Of a DNA stretch of 64,000 nucleotides, positions 33,979 to 41,768 are shown in pieces; within the stretch, counting starts at the first letter, position 1, and each line of letters starts with the position of its first letter. Below the pieces are notes generated by a model. It did not search any database. It was not told where the DNA came from and worked only from the letters and a program-made list of their open reading frames with translations. The DNA comes from Psychroflexus planctonicus (GTDB lineage Bacteria > Bacteroidota > Bacteroidia > Flavobacteriales > Flavobacteriaceae). Location: positions 124,001 through 188,000 of the forward strand of contig NZ_BMGM01000005.1 of assembly GCF_014640195.1 (NCBI RefSeq), in the 5' to 3' direction. Made by a program: the position numbers and the translations under genes.

Positions 33979-34896
33979 CTACAAAATCATCTCATCATAA
34001 CTCAAAATCGTTTCAAAACCTTTTTGTTGAAAATATGTTCGGTCTTCAAGGTTGCCAACAGCCAAAACAAAATCGCCACCCCAAGCGCCTAAACTTTTTA
34101 CGGTTCTCGGATAATCTGCAAAAAGTTCTTGCTGAATGGGTCGTTGTGCCAACAAAGAAGCAATGATTTTTTCATGCGATTTCAATAAAGCTTCAAAATC
34201 TTCAATTAGGGTTACTTCCAATATTTGTTGGGTAATGGAATAGATGCGTTCTACCGCCAATTCTACATTTTCAGGCGATTGACTGCGGTAATGCTGAATG
34301 GCTTTTCGGCTGTTTTGTTTCTGATTGAGGTACACAAAAAACAATTCATCTTTAAAACAAGGATTGAATTGTACAGGCTTGATGTTTTGTTGAAGCTGTT
34401 TTTTTTGAAATAAAATCGGTGTTTCATGTTGTGCGCAGGCTACATCGTAACCACTTCCGCCAAAGGCAACATCTTGTAACTGAAACGCATCTACTTTTGC
34501 CCATTGTGCTAAATTGTTGATCAAGGTAGAAGATGAACCCAAACCCCAATCTTTTGGAAATTCTAATATTGAAATGAAATCGAATCCCACTTTAGCAGAA
34601 AATAACAAAGGATTTTGTAGAGCAATCCAATTGAAAATTTCAATTAACTTTTGTGCTTCATTTGATGCAGTTGCACAACTAAATTGAAATTTTTCATTCC
34701 AAATAAATTCCAAATCTAACCAGACTTTGTTGTTTTGTAGAAGGCTTTTCCAAGTGATTTTTTGTTGATGGGAAGTTTCAATCACTTGTAAATGTTGTCC
34801 GAATTTCGTGGGCAATCCTAAAGCTTCAGCACCATCTAAAACTACATATTCTCCAGTGAGCAATAATTTTCCATGACTATAAAAAGAAGTGGACAT
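33979..34896 (-). CDS. GHMP kinase of the mevalonate pathway (GYDIA type)
   Basis: 305 aa. It opens with FYSHGKLLLTGEYVVLDGAEALG. The ATP loop DWGLGSSSTL (~131-140) is followed by GGSGYDVACA (~160-169), the GYD[IV]A signature of a Bacteroidota-specific GHMP group next to HMG-CoA reductase. It probably phosphorylates mevalonate or phosphomevalonate for isoprenoid synthesis; which one is not clear from sequence. Its ATG is 6 nt after the HMG-CoA reductase stop, so the two form an operon. Confidence 0.88.
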   Translation of the reverse strand: MSTSFYSHGKLLLTGEYVVLDGAEALGLPTKFGQHLQVIETSHQQKITWKSLLQNNKVWLDLEFIWNEKFQFSCATASNEAQKLIEIFNWIALQNPLLFSAKVGFDFISILEFPKDWGLGSSSTLINNLAQWAKVDAFQLQDVAFGGSGYDVACAQHETPILFQKKQLQQNIKPVQFNPCFKDELFFVYLNQKQNSRKAIQHYRSQSPENVELAVERIYSITQQILEVTLIEDFEALLKSHEKIIASLLAQRPIQQELFADYPRTVKSLGAWGGDFVLAVGNLEDRTYFQQKGFETILSYDEMIL

Positions 34897-34902
34897 GATT
34901 TA

Positions 34903-36207
34903 TTATTTAGCGCGTAAATCGTTCATAAAATTAACCACAGCCGAATGAGTCACGGTGTTGTATTTAAAAAATTCGACTGCTTTTTCACGTTCTTGCACAT
35001 CAGCTTCAAACTGATTTAAGATATTCATCAAGTGCATTTTCATGTGTCCTTCCTGAATGCCTGTGGTCACTAGTGAATTCACCGCTCCGAAGTTTTGCGC
35101 TAATCCAGCAACTGCAACAATCTGCATCAATTCTTCTGCGCTTGGATTCTGCAATAATGCCAAGGCCAATTTTACCAACGGATGCAAACTGGTAAGTCCA
35201 CCAACCGTTCCTAAAGCCAAAGGAACTTCAATCCAATAGGTAAAGATTCCGTTTTCCACTTTGGCGTGAGTGAGACTGCTGTATTTTCCGTTTCTAGCTG
35301 CATAAGCGTGAACGCCTGCTTCAACTGCTCTAAAATCGTTTCCTGTGGCTAAAACCACAGCATCAATTCCGTTCATGATTCCTTTGTTGTGGGTTACGGC
35401 ACGGTAGGGTTCTACTTCGGCAATGTTGATGGCACGTACAAATTTTTCAGCGTAAGCTTGACCTTCTTCTTTGGTTTTCCCTAATTGATCAACTGCACAG
35501 CTTACTTCTGCTCGCACTAAACAATTGGGCACGTAATTGGAAAGAATGCTCATAACAATCTCCAGTTCTGCATCGTCTTGAAAATGCAAATGTGCTTCGT
35601 CTCTAAACACCGCTGCAAATTCTTCTAAACACGAATTGATAAAGTTCGCACCCATCGCATCTTTGGTTTCAAAAGTGGCGTGCAATTGATAGTAATTCGC
35701 TAAATCTTCAGATTTATTTACCAAATCCAAACTGCGAATTCCACCGCCGCGTTTTTCCATGTTTTTGGTAATGGATTGAACAGATTCCAACAACTTGGGT
35801 TTTACTTGTTGGAAAAAAGCTTCCAATTCTTCCAATTCTCCTGAAAAGTTAAAATGAACTTGACCAATTTTCTCAGTTCCTAAAACGGTGGTTTTAAAGC
35901 CACCGCGTTCGCCCCAAAACTTAGCTGCTTTACTGGCTGCTGCCACTACAGAACTTTCTTCAATAGCCATCGGAATCACATAATTTTTGTTGTTGATGGA
36001 AAAATTAGGTGCTACGCCAAAAGGCAAATAAAAGTTGGTAAGGGTGTTTTCAATAAATTCGTCGTGTAAGCGTTGAAGCTTTTCGTCTTGGTTGAGGTAT
36101 TGACTTAAAATTTGTTCAGCTTGGGGAAAATCCTTCAAATAATGTTGAAGTAAATAATCTGTTTTTTCTTGTTTACTGAGTTTTGAAAATCCTTGAATGG
36201 CTTGCAT
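34903..36207 (-). CDS. mvaA: Hydroxymethylglutaryl-CoA reductase (class II, degradative type)
   Basis: About 434 aa from the ATG at 36207 (MQAIQGFSKL); the longer frame starts at a TTG within the promoter box. Converts HMG-CoA to mevalonate. Catalytic residues: Glu in AIEESSVVAAA, Lys in HNKGIMNGIDAV, Asp in NDFRAVEAGVHAYAAR, His in EGHMKMHL. Class II bacterial enzymes are named degradative after Pseudomonas mevalonii, but here the pairing with the GHMP kinase indicates biosynthesis of isoprenoids. Its own promoter lies just upstream. Confidence 0.93.
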   Translation of the reverse strand: MQAIQGFSKLSKQEKTDYLLQHYLKDFPQAEQILSQYLNQDEKLQRLHDEFIENTLTNFYLPFGVAPNFSINNKNYVIPMAIEESSVVAAASKAAKFWGERGGFKTTVLGTEKIGQVHFNFSGELEELEAFFQQVKPKLLESVQSITKNMEKRGGGIRSLDLVNKSEDLANYYQLHATFETKDAMGANFINSCLEEFAAVFRDEAHLHFQDDAELEIVMSILSNYVPNCLVRAEVSCAVDQLGKTKEEGQAYAEKFVRAINIAEVEPYRAVTHNKGIMNGIDAVVLATGNDFRAVEAGVHAYAARNGKYSSLTHAKVENGIFTYWIEVPLALGTVGGLTSLHPLVKLALALLQNPSAEELMQIVAVAGLAQNFGAVNSLVTTGIQEGHMKMHLMNILNQFEADVQEREKAVEFFKYNTVTHSAVVNFMNDLRAK

Positions 36208-36228
36208 TGGCTTAAATTCTGTTCTCTG

Positions 36229-36236
36229 CAAAGATA
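36229..36236 (-). promoter_or_regulatory. Predicted -7 box (TATCTTTG) of the mvaA operon
   Basis: TAnnTTTG match 21 nt upstream of the ATG at 36207, just outside the DUF481 stop. Confidence 0.6.
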
Positions 36237-36266
36237 CTTTTTATATAGCAAACATAAGCTGTAGAA

Positions 36267-37319
36267 TTACAAACTCCACCCGAGCGTAGTTTGAAATACA
36301 TAATCCTTTTCTCTACCCGATTGTATAGGCTGATTGTCGTAATTGTAACTCAGTCCAAAATTGATATAAAAATCGAAAGGCAAATCATATTTAATATCAA
36401 AATTAAAATCTGTTCGCCATCGGCCAGACTCAGTTAAGCTTGGGTATACCACAACTCTACTCAAAAAGCTTAAATCGCCGATATCGTATAAGTTAGCTTC
36501 CGTTCCGAAAAAAAGCTCTGCACTATCGTTACTGCTATCCACTCCATCTAAACTAAAACTTTCATTATTAAAAGAAGCTCCAGTTTGCAAGCCCCAATAC
36601 AAGCTATTGGTTTGTACAAGGTATTTCCCCATCCCAAGTTTGCTAAGGGTTCGTAAGTTAATGTTTTGGGCAGTATTGGAGAGCCAATTTATTTCTGCCA
36701 ATCCAAACCATTTATTCTTGATGTAATTTTTATAAACTAGATTAGCTTCTAAACGTTGCGTCTTTGATACATCCTGTTGTGAAGAAATAATGTGGTTATA
36801 ACTTGTTGAAGCAGACCAGTTTTTAGAACGGTATCCTAGATTACTTCTCACGCTATATTGCGACAAATTATTGGCTTTAGTAAAGTTGTACCCCACACTT
36901 AATGAAGCATTTAAATTACTCCAAAAATCTTGGTCTAGTTTTCTAAGAAAAACAATTTCTTTAATTTCAGTTTTAGCCAAAGTATCATTTTTAAAAATAA
37001 CACCAACTTCCTCATCATCTATACTTTCCAAATAACCAGTATAGCGTATCCCCGAGGATAAGCTTACTAAATAGAGTGTTTTGGTTTTAATTTTTTTTAT
37101 TTCTACCCATTTTATTTTGAAATCGTTTTTGCTGTAATCTGTTTCAAAAGTAGCTACATTTTCTTTCATTTCTTTAAGCTCACCTACAAGAAGGTCGCCA
37201 GTTTTTAAATGAAGGGAATCCGTCTGTGAAAAGGAAAAGTTAAAAGACATGAATACGGCACAAACTGTAAACAGTGAGAAAAGTGTACTGTTTTTTAGTT
37301 TTTCAAAAATGAATTGCAT
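36267..37319 (-). CDS. DUF481 family outer-membrane protein
   Basis: 350 aa. Signal peptide to FSFS (~31), an SH3-like start (~35-125, LHLKTGDLLVGELKEM repeated as GIRYTGYLESI), then a DUF481 beta-barrel of ~220 residues (SVGYNFTKANNLSQYSVRSNLGYRSKNW ... LPFDFYINFGLSYNYDNQP) ending TTLGWSL. Likely outer-membrane; role unknown. Has its own promoter box and no close partner. Confidence 0.87.
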   Translation of the reverse strand: MQFIFEKLKNSTLFSLFTVCAVFMSFNFSFSQTDSLHLKTGDLLVGELKEMKENVATFETDYSKNDFKIKWVEIKKIKTKTLYLVSLSSGIRYTGYLESIDDEEVGVIFKNDTLAKTEIKEIVFLRKLDQDFWSNLNASLSVGYNFTKANNLSQYSVRSNLGYRSKNWSASTSYNHIISSQQDVSKTQRLEANLVYKNYIKNKWFGLAEINWLSNTAQNINLRTLSKLGMGKYLVQTNSLYWGLQTGASFNNESFSLDGVDSSNDSAELFFGTEANLYDIGDLSFLSRVVVYPSLTESGRWRTDFNFDIKYDLPFDFYINFGLSYNYDNQPIQSGREKDYVFQTTLGWSL

Positions 37320-37349
37320 AATAATGGTTTAGCTAAAATAAATACATAA

Positions 37350-37357
37350 CAAAAATA
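37350..37357 (-). promoter_or_regulatory. Predicted -7 box (TATTTTTG) of the DUF481 gene
   Basis: Exact TAnnTTTG match on the minus strand, 30 nt before the ATG. Confidence 0.5.
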
Positions 37358-37413
37358 GATATTTATTTGAAAAAGGATTAATTTGAAGCATCTAAGCTAC
37401 ATAAATTGCTTTT

Positions 37414-38028
37414 TTATAGTTGTTGTCTTTTAGTAATATGGGCTTCAATATCATCAAAATGACCAACAAAACGCCAAGGAAGTAGTGCATCATCTTCTGC
37501 ATAAGCAATACCGATTCGTGGAGTGGTTTCAATTTTTGTAGGTTGAAAATTTTGTTCTTCCATCCAAATGCTTTTTCCACAAATCGAAGTTTCATTATGT
37601 TTTTTTGAAATGCCAAATGCTTGGGTGAAATTACCTGGACCAATAGTTAAATTGGAAGTAACTTTAGCTTTCTTTCTGCGTTGAAGCATGGTTTCAATGC
37701 CTTTAATTGGAATGACGCTACGAATCAAAACCACATCTGCCACATCTTTTTGATTGCAGACGATATTGAATAAATGATGAATGCCATAACACAAATATAC
37801 ATAAGCTATTCCGCCAGCTTCATACATGACTTTGGTACGTTTAGTAAAACGACCCAAATGGGCATGACAAGCTTTATCTCCTACTCCAGCATAAGCTTCT
37901 GTTTCTGAAATGATGCCCACGCATAGTTTATTATCAATATGTGTGTGTATGGTTTTACCGAGTAAATCTTTTGCTAAATGAACTACATCTTGTTGTTGAA
38001 AATAAGAAGGAGGTAGTTTCAATTTCAT
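37414..38028 (-). CDS. DNA-3-methyladenine glycosylase (Mpg/AAG family)
   Basis: 204 aa. Removes alkylated purines in base excision repair. Landmarks: SYFQQQDVVHLAKDLLGK start, ETEAYAG with the catalytic Glu, KACHAHLGRFTKRTKVMYEAGG, YVYLCYGIHHLFNIV, and IGPGNFTQAFGI. Length normal. It is separate from the flanking genes and has no signal peptide. Confidence 0.95.
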   Translation of the reverse strand: MKLKLPPSYFQQQDVVHLAKDLLGKTIHTHIDNKLCVGIISETEAYAGVGDKACHAHLGRFTKRTKVMYEAGGIAYVYLCYGIHHLFNIVCNQKDVADVVLIRSVIPIKGIETMLQRRKKAKVTSNLTIGPGNFTQAFGISKKHNETSICGKSIWMEEQNFQPTKIETTPRIGIAYAEDDALLPWRFVGHFDDIEAHITKRQQL

Positions 38029-38121
38029 ATATTTTTCAATTTGTCAAAATGCTTTTTCGCATTAATAACCAATAATTTATTATTCAAAGTTAATTTTTTA
38101 ATCCCCCCTATTTTGAAATAT

Positions 38122-38730
38122 TTATAACCTAAAAGCAAATCCTAATTGAAGTGCATATCCGCTTAAACTAATAGCATTGTTATCAGCATCTAAGATGTCG
38201 TCATAATCATTATTTCCTTGAATACTAATGTTAGCAAAAAGACTGTTGGACAAATCAAATTTTAATACAAAGGCTGTTTGAAATCCAAATACATTATGGG
38301 TATTGTAATCTATGGATGATTGATTTTTAAAATTAGATATTCCTCGGTAATACACGCCAAGTTCGACTAACAGCTTAATATTTGGATTTTTCACTCCTCC
38401 GTATAGCGATTTAAGCCAATCTAAATTGAAACCGTAAAGCAAAGGAATTGTATAGGAATCAAAAGATAATCCTGAAAAGGAAACTGTTGAAAATCGGTCG
38501 TAACCTAATCTTAAATGAGAAAATTCAGAGCTTTGATATTGAAGTGCAAAACCTGCCATATTAGATGCTTGGTTGGTTAAGTGATCACCGTTTTGTTCAA
38601 AAGATTGATTCATTATGCCAGCTGCAAATCCTATTGAAAACTTTCGTTCTTTGTCTTCTTTATCTTGGTCGTTATTTTCTTGAGAATGAATGAATAATGG
38701 AAATAAAATAATAAGAAAAAAATACTTCAT
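38122..38730 (-). CDS. Outer-membrane beta-barrel protein
   Basis: About 202 aa, signal peptide (MKYFFLIILFPLFIHSQ), then an acidic linker NNDQDKEDKE and a barrel that opens FSIGFAAGIM and ends ALQLGFAFRL. Alternating hydrophobic/polar strands and the C-terminal aromatic-containing strand suggest an eight-stranded OM barrel. The start could also be at 38736 (two extra residues). No specific family signature beyond OMP_b-brl is visible, so the role is unknown. Confidence 0.7.
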   Translation of the reverse strand: MKYFFLIILFPLFIHSQENNDQDKEDKERKFSIGFAAGIMNQSFEQNGDHLTNQASNMAGFALQYQSSEFSHLRLGYDRFSTVSFSGLSFDSYTIPLLYGFNLDWLKSLYGGVKNPNIKLLVELGVYYRGISNFKNQSSIDYNTHNVFGFQTAFVLKFDLSNSLFANISIQGNNDYDDILDADNNAISLSGYALQLGFAFRL

Positions 38731-38909
38731 ATGCATAAAATATTTATTGCTGATTTATATGTAGCTATCTTTCCATGATAATGGCAAAGCTTTAAATCAA
38801 TTTAATAAATTGATTCATAAAAATATAAGAGAAAAAGAAATTTCATAAAAGAAATAAGTGTTAATTGTTTTTTAAAGGTTATTTCATACACTAACCTTAG
38901 ATTCATTAA

Positions 38910-38960
38910 AGACCCCACAGGTTTTCCACCAAAGGCGGACAAGTTAAACCTGTGGGGTCT
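38910..38960. repeat. 15-bp inverted repeat with GC-rich arms
   Basis: Arms AGACCCCACAGGTTT (38910-38924) and AAACCTGTGGGGTCT (38946-38960) separated by 21 nt. Between a start-side and a stop-side of minus-strand genes. It lacks a T-run and so is more a palindromic repeat than a terminator. Confidence 0.65.
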
Positions 38961-38993
38961 CCTATTTAGGGTCTTTAACTTCGAATAGGATAC

Positions 38994-40589
38994 CTATTTC
39001 GGAATCATGGCTTTCAAATCTTCCAGTGTATTAGCCTCTCCCATTTTTTTGTCGTTTCGCCAACGGGAAATTCTGGGGAAACGGGTAGCTACTCCACTTT
39101 TGTGTCGTTTGGATTCGGCTATGCCTTCAAAAGCAATTTCGAATACATGATAAGGTTCAACACTGCGTACAGGTCCAAAACGTTCTAAGGTGTGTTTTTT
39201 AATCCAAGCATCTAAACTTTTAAATTCTTTATCGGTTAAACCAGAATAAGCTTTAGCAAAAGTGACTAATTCTTTGTGCTCATCGTCCCACAAGCCAAAG
39301 GTGTAATCTGTAAACAGATTGCTTCTTCTTCCATGTCCGCGCATGGCGTAGGTAAGTACCGCATCGATGCTAAAAGGATCGGATTTCCATTTCCACCAAT
39401 CGCCTTTTTTTCTGCCGACGCCGTAGGTGGAATTTTTGCGTTTAATCATCAAACCTTCCGATTTAATTTCTCTGGCGTTTTCTCGCTCTTTTGCCATTTC
39501 ATCCCAAGCAGAAAATTTCATAATTTCTGAAAGATGAAACACAGAAATCTCATCCTTGAAATCGGCATGCAATTGGTCTAAAATTCTTCTTCTATCTACA
39601 AATGATTTCTTCCGAATGTCTTTGCCTTCGTATTCTAAAATGTCGTAAACTTTCAAAATAACAGGTGTCTTTTCCAATAGTTTTTTAGAAACGGTTTTTC
39701 TGCCAATTCGGGTTTGTAAGTCTTTGAAGCTTCCTATTTCATTATTTGGATAGGCTAAAATTTCACCATCCAAGACGATTCCGTTGGGCAGTTTTCCTAC
39801 AAAATCTTCAAATTCTGGATATTTATCGGTGACCAATTCTTCCCCACGACTCCACACAAAGAGTTGATTTTTACGAATAATCACTTGACTACGAATGCCG
39901 TCCCATTTGTGTTCGGCTAACCAATCTTTGGGATCACCTAAATCGTTGGGTTGGTCTTCAATGGCATAAGCCAAATAAAATGGATACGGTTTGGAAAGGT
40001 AATCAGCTTCGTTTTCTTCTAAAATTAATTCTTGAAAGCTGATTTTATTAGGATTCCAATTTCCCATTAATTTAAAGGCTAAAACTTCTTCATCAATTCC
40101 GGTGGATTTGGCTAAGGCACGCGTCATCAATTTCTGACTTACACCAATTCTGAATCCGCCAGTAATCAATTTGGTGAATACAAATCGCTCGTAATAATTG
40201 AGTTTTTTCCAGTTGGAAACCAAGTATTCTTTTTTGACTTCGTCAGATTCTTTTTTTAAAGCCAACATTTCTTCTAAGTATTGTGTTAAGCTTTTTTCGG
40301 TTTCTTGTTGAGAGTCGGGAACCACCAAAGCGATGGTTTCAGCTAAATCGCCTACAATATGGTAGGATTCTTCAAAAAGCCATAGCGGAATGTTTGCCAA
40401 TTCTGAAGCATATTCACGTATTAAAGTAGTATTTACAGGTCGTGGTGGTCGCCGATGCGAAAGAATAGCAATGGTCCAAACCTTATCTTCATCAGATACT
40501 TGCTGAAAGTAATCCGCCAATGCTTCTACCTTCAAATTGGTTTTGTTGGTGGAGTCGATGGTTTTGATAAGTTGGGCAAATGCTTTCAT
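38994..40589 (-). CDS. ATP-dependent DNA ligase
   Basis: 531 aa. An N-terminal DNA-binding helical domain (~1-200) is followed by the adenylation domain with the nucleophile Lys228 in EHKWDGIR and further motifs IVLDGEILAY (~271-280), KVYDILEYEG (~312), EGLMIKRKNS (~380) and KGDWWKWK (~398-405). The OB-fold C-terminus follows. It joins nicks with ATP. The upstream gene is the ligase-associated nuclease. I see no Ku or other NHEJ gene here. Confidence 0.93.
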   Translation of the reverse strand: MKAFAQLIKTIDSTNKTNLKVEALADYFQQVSDEDKVWTIAILSHRRPPRPVNTTLIREYASELANIPLWLFEESYHIVGDLAETIALVVPDSQQETEKSLTQYLEEMLALKKESDEVKKEYLVSNWKKLNYYERFVFTKLITGGFRIGVSQKLMTRALAKSTGIDEEVLAFKLMGNWNPNKISFQELILEENEADYLSKPYPFYLAYAIEDQPNDLGDPKDWLAEHKWDGIRSQVIIRKNQLFVWSRGEELVTDKYPEFEDFVGKLPNGIVLDGEILAYPNNEIGSFKDLQTRIGRKTVSKKLLEKTPVILKVYDILEYEGKDIRKKSFVDRRRILDQLHADFKDEISVFHLSEIMKFSAWDEMAKERENAREIKSEGLMIKRKNSTYGVGRKKGDWWKWKSDPFSIDAVLTYAMRGHGRRSNLFTDYTFGLWDDEHKELVTFAKAYSGLTDKEFKSLDAWIKKHTLERFGPVRSVEPYHVFEIAFEGIAESKRHKSGVATRFPRISRWRNDKKMGEANTLEDLKAMIPK

Positions 40590-40603
40590 ATTAAAAATAT
40601 TTG

Positions 40604-40658
40604 CCCCCTAACCCCCAAAGGGGGAGTTCTTTAAATTCCCCCTTTGGGGATTAGGGGG
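40604..40658. repeat. Long near-perfect inverted repeat between ligase and nuclease genes
   Basis: 22-nt arms starting CCCCCTAACCCCCAAAGGGG (40604-40625) and ending GGGGATTAGGGGG (40637-40658), one mismatch, 11-nt loop. It lies in the 72-nt gap between the two minus-strand genes and could stop or modulate readthrough from the nuclease gene into the ligase gene, though no T-run follows. It resembles a palindromic repeat. Confidence 0.75.
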
Positions 40659-40661
40659 ATC

Positions 40662-41651
40662 TTAATCTTCATTCTCTTCGTATTGTGTTTTTTCAGTTCT
40701 AGCGTCGTAGCCAAGTTCGCGTAAATATTTAGCAAAAATATCGGTGTAACCATGGGTGCAAATTACTTTTTCGCAACCCGTTGCTTTAATGGAATTGATG
40801 AGTCCGTTCCAATCGCAGTGATCACTTAGTACAAATCCTTTGTCGATTGCACGGCGGCGTCTTGCTCCTCTGAAGGTCATCCAACCGCTAGCCGAAGCAG
40901 TAACATAAGGCGTCATTTTTCTGATCCATGTGCCGCCGTGAGCACTAGGTGGCGCTAAAACTAAATTTCCGTTTAATTCTACTTTGGTGGTTTCCCTAGT
41001 AATTAAGTGTGTTGGCGGGAAATCTACTAAACTTCGCAAGACTTCCGTCATATTTTCGATAGCGCCATGGGTGTAAATTTTTCCAATTTCAGGATTGAGA
41101 TGCTTCAATAAGCGTTGGGCTTTTCCTAAGGAATACCCAAACAAAACTGAAGTTCTACCATCGGCTTGATTTTGTTTCCACCATTGGTTGATTTCTTCAA
41201 AAACTTCGGCTTGGGGTTTCCATTTAAAAGCGGGTAAACCAAAGGTACATTCGGTGATGAACGTATGGCAAGGGACAGCTTCAAAAGGCGTACAAACTCC
41301 ATCGGCTTCATCTTTATAATCGCCAGAAAACACCCAAACTTCCCCTTTGTGTTCTACTCTAACTTGAGCGCTTCCAATAATGTGGCCAGCTGGATGCAAA
41401 CTGAATTTTACATTGTTAATGGTAAAACTTTCGCCATAGGCTTTGCTCTCAATGTTTACTTCTCCTAAGCGATGTTTTACAATAGGTACGTTATCGTGAT
41501 GTGTAATGTATTTTTGATGTCCCCAACGGGAGTGATCTGCGTGACCGTGGGAAATAATCACTTTATCCACAGGCTTCCATGCGTCGATGTATACATCTGC
41601 CGCTTCGCAATAAATGCCTTTAGAATTGAAAGCCAATAAGGGAGTTTTCAT
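40662..41651 (-). CDS. Ligase-associated DNA exonuclease (metallo-beta-lactamase fold)
   Basis: 329 aa. Metallo-beta-lactamase/beta-CASP type nuclease: HGHADHSRWG (~35-44, HxHxDH) and HPAGHIIGSAQV (~85-96), with SGDYKDEADG near 110. SNM1-like. The family is known to travel with an ATP-dependent ligase in Bacteroidota and Proteobacteria, and here the ligase is the next gene. The usual partner DEXH helicase and PdeM phosphoesterase are not in this window. Confidence 0.88.
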   Translation of the reverse strand: MKTPLLAFNSKGIYCEAADVYIDAWKPVDKVIISHGHADHSRWGHQKYITHHDNVPIVKHRLGEVNIESKAYGESFTINNVKFSLHPAGHIIGSAQVRVEHKGEVWVFSGDYKDEADGVCTPFEAVPCHTFITECTFGLPAFKWKPQAEVFEEINQWWKQNQADGRTSVLFGYSLGKAQRLLKHLNPEIGKIYTHGAIENMTEVLRSLVDFPPTHLITRETTKVELNGNLVLAPPSAHGGTWIRKMTPYVTASASGWMTFRGARRRRAIDKGFVLSDHCDWNGLINSIKATGCEKVICTHGYTDIFAKYLRELGYDARTEKTQYEENED

Positions 41652-41768
41652 GCAACTAAAGTAAAGAAAGTAGCATGAATGTTTGTTGATAAAAAGCTAA
41701 AACTAAAAAATAGAGCCTTACTTTCTGGCTAAGTCTTTTTACTAATGAGACGGTCAATTTTTGAAATT

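Noticed and set aside
37392-37643. Minus-strand ORF of 83 codons overlapping the glycosylase gene
   Set aside because: Out-of-frame shadow of the well-supported glycosylase gene on the same strand.
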